Part shown: positions 32,018 through 42,510 of the stretch, one piece after another
How positions within the stretch are numbered: the stretch's first letter is position 1
How the letters are laid out: each line of letters opens with the position of its first letter
Assembly (NCBI RefSeq): GCF_905475395.1
Contig: NC_058338.1
Location: forward strand, 37,454,935-37,518,934
Length of the DNA stretch: 64,000 nt
Reading direction: 5' to 3'
DNA from: Chrysoperla carnea
Lineage: Eukaryota; Arthropoda; Insecta; Neuroptera; Chrysopidae
Position numbers and translations under genes: made by a program
The notes under the pieces: model-generated
Databases searched by the model: none
The model's input: only the letters and a program-made list of their open reading frames with translations
What the model was told of the DNA's origin: nothing

Positions 32018-32770
32018 CTAAGATGACTGAATACATGCTGAAAACAAACTTGGAAACCAATATAAATTTTCTTCTGGTGATTGTAAATCAATCCACGCTA
32101 AACCTTCTTTCACCATATGATCTAAGGCCTTTTGAACACGTTCTTCTTCCCAATTAAGTGATTGTTTTAATTGGGAAACCGATACAGAGGCTGTGTTTGA
32201 GTTAGACGCTTGTTGAAGAACAGCTGTATGATCCATGCTCAATTCTCCAGGTATAGACTGTACTAAATATTCACCTTTGCCGATAGGTAAAACTGAAAAA
32301 CCATTGCCAAATATTCGTAACTTTCTAGCAGCAGCTAATAAATCTTCGTTTGTAATCTCTTGATGTTCTTTACGTTGACCTCTAGCTTTTATAAGTCGAG
32401 TTCGCAGCTCGTTTAAGCCAATAAGTCCACCATTTTTTTGGTTTGTTGCTAAACACACTTCAACAATTTGTACGGCTAATTCGTAATAAAAATCACCAAT
32501 ACCTAGCACAGACCAAAATCCTTTTCCTGATGCTAAAGGATCCACACCAATTGCTGTACACATTTCTTGGAATTGTTTACGAAATTCAGCATTTTTCCGT
32601 ATTTCATTCTTATGATTTGATGCGAACTCTTCTAAATTTGTTCGAAATACTTCTAATTGTTTGGTCATTTGTTCAAGTTGATTTTCTTGAATTAAACTCC
32701 CTTTATCTTTATACTTTTCTTGTTCTAATTTTTGTTTTTGAATTGCACCTACACCTGCTCTTCGGCGCAT
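32018..32770 (-). CDS. SNF8: SNF8 / Vps22, ESCRT-II subunit
   Basis: A single uninterrupted 250-aa frame. It begins MRRRAGVGAIQKQKLEQEKY, the diagnostic SNF8 N-terminus, and carries FRKQFQEMCTAIGVDPLASG, KGFWSVLGIGDFYYELAVQI and YLVQSIPGELSMDHTAVLQ. Layout: N-terminal helical hairpin (about 1-70), then two winged-helix domains. Human SNF8 is about 258 aa, so this is full length. With Vps25 and Vps36 it forms ESCRT-II on endosomes, which sorts ubiquitinated cargo into multivesicular bodies. The gene has no intron although its neighbours have many. The intact frame, AATAAA downstream and a genic position argue against a dead retrocopy, but a functional retrocopy cannot be excluded from this window. 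It is divergent from the exon at 34300. Confidence 0.95.
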   Translation of the reverse strand: MRRRAGVGAIQKQKLEQEKYKDKGSLIQENQLEQMTKQLEVFRTNLEEFASNHKNEIRKNAEFRKQFQEMCTAIGVDPLASGKGFWSVLGIGDFYYELAVQIVEVCLATNQKNGGLIGLNELRTRLIKARGQRKEHQEITNEDLLAAARKLRIFGNGFSVLPIGKGEYLVQSIPGELSMDHTAVLQQASNSNTASVSVSQLKQSLNWEEERVQKALDHMVKEGLAWIDLQSPEENLYWFPSLFSACIQSS

Positions 32771-33593
32771 TTTACTGATTTATTACACAAATAAATAACA
32801 ATAACAATAATAATAAATAACTACCGAAAACCGAAATAGCTATGAATAACTACAAATGTATTAACCCTACTTTTAATAACAAATTGACATTGACATCTGA
32901 CAGAACACATATTTTCCATTTTTTAGTGTGTATAAATTTCAAGAGATGTCACTTGTGTGGAACACCTTAAAGAATTACCAGGTATGCCAGTTCACACATT
33001 CATTGTATGCAAGAATGAATGAAAAATTATATTATTGGTCTTTTATTTGTCTATTAAATTATCAAAGATAATAATCAATGAGAGCTTTAAAAATTTGCAA
33101 AATAATTTTAAATTCACCACAATTTTAATGCCAATATTTGACTACAACGAGTTTTTCTAGTAAAAGAAAACCAATCACGTACGCAGAAACTGCGTAACCA
33201 TAACAAATTTTCGGAAGCGAAAAGTATTACATTTACCTATTGATGTAATTCAGTATTTCTCAGTAACATATTTGCTTAAAACCGAAGAATATAAAAGCTT
33301 GATATCGCCCCTCTGTGCTTTAATTGGTGGTAGCGCTGAGTTAAAATCTCCAAAAGGGTTTTTTCCGCTTCTAACCTTGCACAGTCTGCTCTCCTTCATG
33401 TTCCCACTTCACTTGACTGTGGCTGAGAATTCAGTGACGACAGATTTAGCTAGCTACTCATCTTGGGTAAAGTATGACATCTCTAGGTGGTCTGATACTA
33501 TTTTTTATAAAATCTGAATGCCTCTTTCTGTTACTCTGCTTTTAATAAAACTGTACCTAATTAGAAGCAGAAAGCTACGTTACCATTATACCA
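32771..33593. promoter_or_regulatory. SNF8 upstream region
   Basis: The SNF8 ATG is preceded, on its strand, by an AT-rich leader rich in TTATT and TTGTTATTG runs. No TATA or Inr could be placed with confidence. The 81-codon frame at 33272-33517 has no recognisable content. Confidence 0.35.
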
Positions 33594-33758
33594 TTATGCC
33601 ATGCTTGAGAATTCCCAACGATATTCATCCACTTCTTTCTCTGCCCAGGCCCCAAACCTCATTCTTCTTAGATATCGTTCCACGTTATTCTTCCATTTTT
33701 GTCTAGCTCTTTTACGGACTTTTCTACCCAGCAAGATAAACGCCGAAAGCCTTACATC
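33594..33758 (-). pseudogene. LINE-type ORF C-terminal remnant
   Basis: Minus-strand translation is open for 54 codons and contains GRKVRKRARQKWKNNVERYL, then RRMRFGAWAEK and YRWEF. The pattern Gly-Arg-x-Arg-x-Lys-Trp-x-x-x-Val-Glu-x-Leu-Arg-x-Met, with a downstream Trp and a final Arg-Trp, is the usual C-terminal tail of endonuclease/reverse-transcriptase LINE proteins. It is cut by a stop at 33594 and one just 5' of 33758. I saw no catalytic RT segment nearby, so this is a short 3' relic. Confidence 0.5.
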
Positions 33759-34299
33759 TCAACCTTAACGCTGTTTAAACGTTTCTTGTCGATCCTAGTC
33801 TACTGTATATTCATTATGATGCCACGAAAATGTTGGCTTGATATTTACTGCAACCGTTTGAGGCAACATGGTCACCATTACTGAATACAGATCCGCTAAT
33901 AAATATATATTCAACCGTGCGTCCATTGTAGTACTATTATAGGTATTTCTGCTACTGATGGTGGTGTGTTTAGTGAGCGACTCGCGTAGTATAGTACACG
34001 TTGTGATGATATAAGCGTTGACTAAATGCACAGTGACATACTGGTTATCGACCAGTTATATTATATTCTATTGTTGTCGAGGAGCGAGCGCTGAAATATT
34101 CAACTAATACAACAATAGCAGAATAATTATTGTATTGTCTAACATTGAAGTGATAAAAAATTAAGTGTAAAAGTGAACCAAATAGTTTTTTGTGTGAAGT
34201 GAAGTTTTCATTTTCCCCAATATTTTTTTAAATATACTTAAATGTGCTAAAACATTAAAAATATAAAATAAATACAAAACTATATTAAATTGTGTCAAA

Positions 34300-34501
34300 A
34301 TGACAACAACGCAAGCAAAAAGAACTTATACAAATCGTAAAATATTTTCGTTACCAGATGATTACACTTTACGATCGAATAAAAATCGCTCATCAACTGC
34401 AACTCGTAAAAATGAAGATATTGTTAAATTAGTGAAATATATTGATGAAAGTATTATTGGGAAAAATTCTACATTTCAAGGACCATTTGGACGACGTAAA
34501 G
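34300..34501 (+). CDS. First coding exon, class V aminotransferase-like
   Basis: The ATG at 34300 opens 67 codons plus one base, ending at the donor G|GTAAGC (34501/34502). The residues YIDESIIGKNSTFQGPFGRR match the N-terminal block that, in the PLP-dependent class V aminotransferase family found in insects and plants, is followed by a DYTASGR motif. The phase-1 end fits a following Val codon. The start sits in a CAAAATGAC context after a long AT-rich leader (about 34100-34299). Reading through the donor gives a 95-aa frame with an unrelated tail, so the donor is real if the homology holds. No second exon was found downstream in this window. Function in insects is poorly defined: cysteine desulfurase-like chemistry is possible but not shown. 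Confidence 0.55.
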
Positions 34502-34734
34502 GTAAGCTGTTAGCTGAAATCTTTATAAGCGAAATTAGCTTTAAAAATATCGTTAGTGATGAAAATTATAATAGACAAGCATTGTAGAATTCATTATAGT
34601 ATTGACCTTGATAATTAGCGATTTTAATTTGGATTATGAAATGTACTCAAAAAAATTTATTTAAAATAAAAGCTGCTACATTTTAATTGTTCTTTATATT
34701 ATACTACCGTATTACATATGAATTGTTTATAGTC

Positions 34735-34795
34735 ACGGCGCGGTGCCGTGAGTAGAAACAAGGCCGTGTACGCGGCGCCGGTTACAGCGATGAAA
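34735..34795. promoter_or_regulatory. CpG-dense block in first intron
   Basis: CACGGCGCGGTGCCGTG (a hairpin with a short loop) is followed by GGCCGTGTACGCGGCGCCGG within 60 bp. Many CpGs stand in DNA that is otherwise mostly A and T. It could be a regulatory site or a fragment of a GC-rich element. Confidence 0.4.
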
Positions 34796-35434
34796 TTAAA
34801 GTGAAATTATGTTAATTTTTTGATGGTTTTCACTGAGAATGATAATCGATTTTTAATAAGCAATTTTTTCCATTTTAATTTTGACTCTATAGAAAATTAA
34901 TTAAAATGGCGTCTGAATGCAATTTTATCATTCCAAAGAACTTCTAAATTTTGAAGTTTTACTGACAACAGTCATTGTTTCAAACCTACTAATAACTTAC
35001 GAGGATGAAATGATGCCTTGAAAAATACAGCCTATTGACAATTACAATTTGACTGGAGGACGTAACTAAAGCATTTAGAAGAATTATAATGTTCTTCTCT
35101 TGTAGACGCGACTGGGTCAAGGTATTCTTAAAAAAATTATAATTGACAAAACCATTATTATTAAAAATTTTGATGTTATTAAGTTTTAAAATGCATTGTT
35201 TTTTGTTTAGTTTTTTTTTTGTTTGTTTAATTTTTTAAATAATGGTTTTATTATTAAATTAAAAAATAAACGAATCATTACAATGAATAAAGATTATGTT
35301 GAATTAATTATTAGATTGAACTATTAAATTGCCATAATATTATAATATTAATTGTTGGAATTATATTAACCTAATGAAAATGAAAAGAGAAATATATACT
35401 CTCTTCAAAAAATTTCTTCGGTGTGGCTATCCGG

Positions 35435-35600
35435 ACAATACCGTCTACGGTCTAGACCGTCCACGGTATACCGTATACGGTCTATTTAGACGCGGTATGA
35501 AATTATTTTTTCCCTTTTATACCGTGGGGCCCTTATACCGTGCACGGTATACTTTTTCACGGTATACTCTTTATGCCGGCGGTATAGTCTATAGATTGGA
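35435..35600. repeat. Cluster of ACGGTATAC palindromes
   Basis: Many head-to-head copies of ACGGTATAC and GTATACCGT occur here, including the near-palindrome TATACCGTGCACGGTATAC and CCACGGTATACCGTATACGG. The same motif continues in the adjoining 74-bp repeats. Reading frames here are incidental. Confidence 0.85.
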
Positions 35601-35626
35601 AGGCTTATTTGAAGCAAATGAAATAT

Positions 35627-35922
35627 ACCGTGTGCGGTATAGTCTCGTCCACGGTATACATTATACAGATGGGAAAGCGTATTCTACAGAAATGAAATAA
35701 ACCGTGTGCGGTATAGTCTCGTCCACGGTATACATTATACAGATGGGAAAGCGTATTCTACAGAAATGTAACATACCGTGTGCGGTATACTCTCGTCCAC
35801 GGTATACATTATACAGATGGGAAAGCGTATTCTACAGAAATGTAACATACCGTGTGCGGTATACTCTCGTCCACGGTATACACAATACAGATGGGAAAGC
35901 GTTTTGCTGCCTTAGCAAGGGT
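35627..35922 (+). repeat. 74-bp tandem repeat, four units
   Basis: Units start with ACCGTGTGCGGTATA at 35627, 35701, 35775 and 35849, exactly 74 bp apart. Each contains GTCCACGGTATAC and CAGATGGGAAAGCGT. The last unit degrades just before the hAT target site. Because 74 is not a multiple of three, the ~108-codon frames running through the array change frame each unit and are not coding. Confidence 0.95.
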
Positions 35923-35936
35923 ATAATGGACGAAGG

Positions 35937-36658
35937 CAGGCCCGTGCGCAGGAATTATCCAAGCGATGAGTTCAAACTTTTGTTCGGCATGTTAGGTCAT
36001 AAAGTCCATAAAAACAAGAAATTCTTTTCTTGAGTAAGAGGACTTTTAATTAGGTCAAAATGTAATATTCAGTCACTGTTTTTCAATGAGTTAATTCTGC
36101 CAGGTACAGAAAAAAACTTTTCCAAAACTCTGTATGCATCGGCCTCTATACCGCAATGTATATTGAGAGAGGGCTAAACCGTTTAGCCGATCTTTAGATT
36201 TTGTCGATCTAAGGTGTCTTTTGAGACAACGCGAGGTTGAAAAGATTCGTTCGTTCGTCGCAGACAAAACTGCCAGAACGCGAAGCATTTAGTAGACATT
36301 AGGATGTCACGGGAATCATCGTCTAAAATTGAATAATCTAGTTCAAAAAGTCGAACAAGAAATTCATTAAAATTTTTCATTTTATAGAGAAACAGACAAG
36401 CTAAATTTGAGTCTATTATGACGAAGCTTAACTTCCGCACATTCATCAGAGATATCTTGGTTTTGAAAATTTTCCTGAAATTTCCTCCAACGTTTCTACT
36501 TCTTTCAATCAAAATATGCTTCATCTAGTTCGACAACCTTGCCAAGATCCAGGTTTTCTGTTTGTAGTACTCGATTCTTAGTTTTGAAATTTCATGTGAA
36601 AAAGTTCTCAATGCGAGGGGTTTTGACCCCCAAAACCCCTCTCTTGCGCACGGGCCTG
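35937..36658 (-). mobile_element. hAT element, 722 bp, internally deleted
   Basis: The ends are CAGGCCCGTGCGCAGG and, at the right, TTGCGCACGGGCCTG, an almost perfect terminal inverted repeat. The flanks GACGAAGG (35929-35936) and GGCGAAGG (36659-36666) match in 7 of 8 bases, the 8-bp duplication expected for hAT. Inside, on the minus strand, is a broken transposase C-terminus. The copy is non-autonomous. Confidence 0.9.
36091..36524 (-). pseudogene. hAT transposase C-terminal fragment
   Basis: The minus-strand frame 36288-36091 carries LSATNERIFSTSRCLKRHLR and STKSKDRLNGLALSQYT, the hAT family dimerisation motif (Thr-x-x-Glu-Arg-x-Phe-Ser ... Leu-Arg-Ser-Thr ... Arg-Leu-Asn-Gly-Leu-Ala) of ZMYM1-like transposases. 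Upstream sequence (36524-36183) lies in another frame, so a frameshift separates them. No zinc finger or catalytic DDE segment remains. It is a relic within the 722-bp element. Confidence 0.85.
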
Positions 36659-36666
36659 GGCGAAGG

Positions 36667-39600
36667 TCCTGGAAGGTGTTAAAAGTTTTGGAAACTATCA
36701 GTAACTGTCATGATATACTAAAACGTTGGTCATTGCTATACACTAACTTAAGAAAATGAATTGTTTTACTTACCATACATTGACATTTGTCTCGGTTGTA
36801 TAAAAAAAAACTAATTTACATAATTTTGAGACATGAGTGGTTGGGTGATTGTTTGTATTTATTTTTAATGCTCGAACATTCTAGAATGTTTTTTTTTTTA
36901 AATATTAACATCATGTTACACATATTGGTAGCTTTTTGTCTTATATAATAAAATTATCGATGATGTCATTTGTGTATGCTATCTATCTCACTTTAATCTA
37001 CTTTGAATAAATATAAACAAAATAAAACTAAATATTATTAAATGAATGAATTGTGGAGGCTATGTACGGTCAAGGTTGATTATCGAACCCCCTTTTTTAC
37101 TTGAGTATTTAAATTTCTTACCTCTATATGTATTTAATTTTGTAAACAATAGAATATGAGTGGTAATTCAAGCTAGTCAAGTTAGGTAAGGTTCAGGAAT
37201 TTAGTCCGCTGCTATTATTTTCAAGAATCCTCAAAATCGAATACTTCTCGTCGATTTAAGTAATCTGGAACAGAAAGAGTTGGTATTTTTCTCGCTTTTG
37301 AAAGTTAATTTAATATTTTTAGCTGCAGAGTGGTTTTTTCATTTACAGAGGTAAAAAAAAATGAAAGAAAAGAGTTCATTACAAAAGTTTTTAAGATGGT
37401 GGGCGTAAAGCAGTGTCTCTGCAGTTAAAAATTTTAAGTTATTCAGATTATAGAGACTATTTATACAAGAGTGAAGCTGATTAAGGTATGCTGTATAAGG
37501 TATAAGGTATACAGCTGACTAAGGCACTTCTAGACATGCTGGAAAGATGAGAGGTTTTTGCATTCGACCCAAAATTGCTTGAAACCTGAGAGAAAACTTT
37601 AACTTTTTCATTACAACCCCCCGAAAAATCGAAAAAACCCCTTGGGATTTTCACCAATCGATTTGAAATAGCCACATTACAGAATATTTCATTCCCTACA
37701 TCACAAACCCTCCGAAATTGGTAAAATCACCCATAAAACTACACTTTTTCTTCTTTTTAAGCTGGAAAGATGCAGTTTTTTGTTTTTTTCATATAATGAT
37801 TTTTGTGACAAACGTTTACTTATCTTACTTATAAGTTTTTACATCTTTAATTCTTATTCGCTTAGAAAATTGAATTTTACCATTAGAAAATCAGACAAAA
37901 AGTTTGGAGATCAGACAAAAAAATTAATTTAAGCCACTTTCTGTGTCTGTAAATTGCTTGGATTTCCCAACTAAGTGTAGGGGAAATAAATATTTTGTCT
38001 CAAAGGTAGAGTTGTATTGTAAGTAAAGAAAATTAGAAAGACAGATAGTCAAACTACCACCTCATAAGTTCCTTATTACTTTGAGAATCTGTGTACAGTC
38101 GTTAATGATTTGCTTTTACAGCATCGAGTCTTGGAATCGTAAGAAATCTTTTAACTTCACCGACGACTTTTAATTACAAAAACAGTTTTTCCCTATTTTT
38201 TCTAAGTTTTTTTTTTTGCTCTTTAAACTAATTGTTAGATCATTGAAATATCTGAATCGTCTGTCTGAAGCCATCTGCCATATTTCCTCGAATTTTCTCT
38301 ACATAGAGGCCATATGAGTATTTTATAAAAAATTTATTTGGTTTATCGCTCTCATTTGAAAAGTATTCTTCAAGCAGATGTTTTTTTCTTCGTTAAATAA
38401 TTATGATTTGCAAATTATATTCAATTCAATTTGTACTATGATATAATAGATGTGATGTGTTGAATTGATTGATATAACATAAAATGACGTATTAATGTAT
38501 TAAAGAAGGGCAATGTACCCCTTATTGTGTGTGTAAAATACATTGACCTTTAAAAATAGATTCTATTTTAATGAAACGCATTTAATTATTGATTAGGTTT
38601 TATAATTTTATAATAAATTTTCTTTTCATCTGTTGATTAATATTTTTATAATGAGATGTTAAGCAAATTGAAAAATTAAATTGAAGAGCACAGGAATTAA
38701 GTTCCACACCGCTTCCACCAATTGCCGATTATCTATTTTACTATTTGTCTCATCGGGGAAGTACTTGCAATACAAGATTTGTGTGAATACAAGTTAGGGA
38801 TAAACAACTTTTAGGCCATTATGACATCAATAGCAAAAAATCTTGTTTTCACTTTATTGTTTTGTTAAAGGAGTGTTTTTTTTATTTCTTTTTTATATAC
38901 ATTTTTTGAAAGTTTTTGTTGCTAAATTTAATGTTGACGTCATTGCCATTTTTTTTGTATGTATAAATAGTTAAATTCTTTATCTATTTAATTAATGACT
39001 TTTTGTATTTTGTATTTCAAAAGACTGTTAAAATCAAAACTCGCATTACCTTCGTATTTTACATAGGCTATTAATAATAGGCATGAATTTTTGTCCCAAG
39101 AAAATGTTGAAGAATTTTTTTTCCGTGCACGTAAACCACAGGACGTTTAAATTTTGAAACAAGATATATTGAAAAGTATTAAAAATAAATTTGGATTTCT
39201 TTTCGAGGATTATTCAAATTTAAAAAAGTAGATTCTTTGGACTCTATACAATATACCCAACAAATTTGATCTTTTTTTGATTTTGCACCAAGGATATTTT
39301 AGTTTTCTAGTAATGCTCTATTAAAACTTAGTGACACATTTGGATGCCGCATTTGCACTAAAACCTTGTCTAAGCCTGAAAAGAAATTAAGTGTTAGTAA
39401 ATGAGGTGAAATTTGCCTGTGAACAGCGGGAATAATACCTAAACTGAAAATTTTGTTATCCATTTTCTTACTCATTCGCATAATATTTGCCAATAATTTT
39501 TGTGGGCCCCACATTATACGCTTTCATACTCTTGAACCGCATTCTAAAATTCTTTTAAATGTCGAAAATTTTCATCTATCCTTACAAATTAAGATCCCTA

Positions 39601-40746
39601 TTTCAACCCTTTTGCTACTTGTAAAATAATTGAAAAGTTTGTTAAACAGTAGCTTCGGAAAATTCGTTAATCATAACATATAAACTTTTTAGAAACGTCA
39701 TCTTTATTATATATAAATTATTACTTTTTAGCTGGACGTTCTTATATTATCCCAAATGTTCAATAAAAAATTGAAATTCCATATGTTTTCATATAATTCT
39801 AGACTCTTTTAGAAAAATCAGAAGAAAAGTTCGATCCTTTTCTAAATATCGTGCAATTATCTCTCATGTAGGTATATTATTCTACTCGCATAGAAAATAA
39901 ATATTTAAATAAGCATAGAACAAAAATTATACTTGAAATGTATACTTTGGCATGTTTTTTTAAGCTTCATTGATTTTTGAAATGCTTGAAGTAAGTAATT
40001 TGATATTTTACTATTTATTGTATTCATATAACTAATATACTCCATTGCTGTAAAATAAAAAAATCCTTTTTTCAAATCAAATTCAAAATTACAATAATCA
40101 TTAAAATTAGTCTTTGCATATATATTTAAAGTATAAAATCAATATTTATTACCTACGTATATGAAAGTGTTTAAAAATTCATGTAAAACAATCAAATCAT
40201 AATATTTTATTCAAAGCCGGTTTTGGAAGTGAACACAGTTGGGGCATGAATTTTATTATGTCTACAAAAATAGATTTATTTTTTGCGAATTATTGGGTTA
40301 ATAGGCATGAATTCATTATATTTTTTTTGTATGACATTCATTTTATGTAAGATAACTAAATATGGCTACTTCTAGTATCGAAGACTGTTGTACTTGAAAT
40401 TTGTATTTGCGAATTTTTTTGTCTAAGGACATTAAAAAGGTGAGCTCCTAGAGTGGCTTTTTTTTAACTACTTCTGCGCAATCTGCCTTTCTGATAAAAC
40501 AGCTGATCGTCAAATTCATATTAAAACAAGTGAAAACAAACAATTGATTTAGTTATTGGAATACTCTGTATAGAAAATGTTGAATGTCAGTACTTGCATT
40601 ATCTATATATGTAATATATATAAACATACAGGTGTTCGTTTTCTGGCCAAAGCTCAAAAACGGCTCGACCGATTCGAAAAATTCTTTTTTTGATATGTAC
40701 TGTTATGTTTGTAATAATAGCAAAAAGGTTTAGAGACCATTATACA
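36667..40746. other. Gene-free AT-rich stretch
   Basis: No coding exon recognised on either strand. It holds homopolymer T runs and a perfect heat-shock-type motif at 36874-36891. Frames at 37481-37675 and 39299-39514 (both minus) have no recognisable content. It is presumably part of the first intron of the gene starting at 34300, or intergenic. Confidence 0.45.
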
Positions 40747-41210
40747 TGGTGTTCTGTTATTGACTGCAGATTGTTGGCCTGCCGAATAAGCACGTAAAGG
40801 CGAAGGAAAAAGTTATTTACCAATTTTGGATCTGAGACCTAATTTTTGCGCTACAGGTATGACAAAAATTGATGAAATTTACTTATATCTACTGATTATC
40901 ATTGGGTGCTGGTTATCGAATGAAAGTGAATGAAAGTTTATTCGTAGTTAACCTGCAGTTACAATTCATTAATAGCTGTACTATGCTAAGCAGCGGATGG
41001 ACTTAACGAACTTAGCGGGCGGGCTAAGCATAGTACAGCTATTAATTAATTGTAACTGCAGGTTAACTACGAATAAACTTTCATTCACTATCATTCGATA
41101 ACCAGCACCCAATGATAATCAGTAGATATAAGTAAATTTCATCAATTTTTGTCATACCTGTAGCGCCCAAATTAGGTCTCAGATCCAAAATTGGTAAATA
41201 ACTTTTTCCT
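40747..41210. mobile_element. Foldback element, copy 1
   Basis: Long inverted arms meet at a centre near 41007. The left arm, from TGGTGTTCTGTTATTGACTG, runs through AGGAAAAAGTTATTTACCAA, AATTTTGGATCTGAG and TAACCTGCAGTTACAATT to AGCTGTACTATGCT; the right arm mirrors it. The spacer is ~30 bp. The right arm is lost distal to 41210, ~57 bp short of symmetry. The outer ~110 bp match copy 2 at 46988. No coding capacity. Confidence 0.9.
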
Positions 41211-41957
41211 GCTAAACACAAAATTTACTATTTTCTCTTGGACAGGCCTTCAACCTTCGGCAGTGGAGCTCGCTACGCTCATATATAGCTCTTATAAATA
41301 CCTTATCACAATAGATGAATAATAATAAATAATACCATAATACTATTCAAATACCTGTTCACAATTGTAGATACATATTCAATACCAAAAAACCACAAAC
41401 TTAAGACTAAAATTAGTATACCTTGATATATAGTTCTCATTCCTATATACAGGGTATAAAAAAAGCAAACGTTAAGAAATAAACAGGATCTCTATCCTTC
41501 CATTTTATTACAGAATGGTACCGCATAATTATTTATATTCAGATATTTTAATTCATAAAAAATAAATTCTGTAAAATTTATATAAAGTTTGAATATGCAT
41601 AATAATTGCATATTACTAAATACGCGTTCTAAAAGGTGTTAATTAATTAAGAAAGTACTTCATTCATTTTCAATTTATAATATTTTAATTACATATATGA
41701 TTTAATTAATTTTTTATATTAAATGCAAGGTTATAAAATGTATATGTGTATATCGGAAGTAAAATGTATGTGTTTCTAATTACTATTTTCATTTAGCAAA
41801 AAAAAAAAAAAAAAAACACTATATCCGGTGTGAAGTACACACTTTTACTTACTATAACAAATATAGTAATTGCCTTGGTTTTATTATTAGAAAAAAATAT
41901 AATTTAAAGTGAAAAATATTTCCTGAAGTACATGAGACAAGAAATGACGATTATGCA

Positions 41958-42510
41958 TTTTTATACCATGCATATATGTAATATAACATACTAAGTTTAG
42001 TCCCAAGTTTGTAACGCTTAAAAATATTAATGTTACGAACAAAATTTTGGTTTAGGTATTCATAAAATCACCTAATTAGTCCATTTCCGGTTGTCCGTCC
42101 TTCCGTCCGTCTGTGAGCACGATAACTCAAAAAACAAAATATAAAGCTGAAATTTTTATAGCGTACTCAGGACGTAAAAAGTGAGGTCGAGTTTCTAATG
42201 AGCAACATAGGTCAATTGGGTCTTGGGTCCGTAGGACCCATCTTGTAAACCGTTAGAGAACAAAAGTTTAATTGTAAAAAATATTCCTAATAAAAAAATA
42301 ACCAACTTTTGTTTGAAAAATTTTTTCGTAAACATCACTGTTTACCCGTGAGGGCGCAAATTATGCGTAAATTGTATAGTATGTACCTAATATTTGGCAA
42401 TATCAGTTACGTACACTGTCTATATATGGTATTTCAACAATTAACTCAGTCAATTGTTTGTTTTCACTTGTTTAAATTGATGAATTGTTACTTACTTACT
42501 GTACAATAAA
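41958..42510 (+). repeat. Dispersed repeat family A, copy 2
   Basis: Same blocks as copy 1 at 12440, including AAGTTTAGTCCCAAGTTTG, GGACGTAAAAAGTGAGGTCG and CATCTTGTAAACCGTTAGAG. It then continues past ATCACTGTTTAC into GAGGGCGCAAATTATGCG and ends with TATTTCAACAATTAACTCAG then TCAATTGT. The last part is shared with 63826-64000, which suggests a full unit of about 550 bp. Confidence 0.85.

Noticed and set aside
32443-32778. 111-codon plus-strand frame
   Set aside because: It is antisense to SNF8, which has strong family identity on the minus strand.
35374-36033. Two ~108-codon frames in the 74-bp repeats
   Set aside because: The 74-bp unit changes frame at each repeat, and the second frame runs into the hAT element; not coding.
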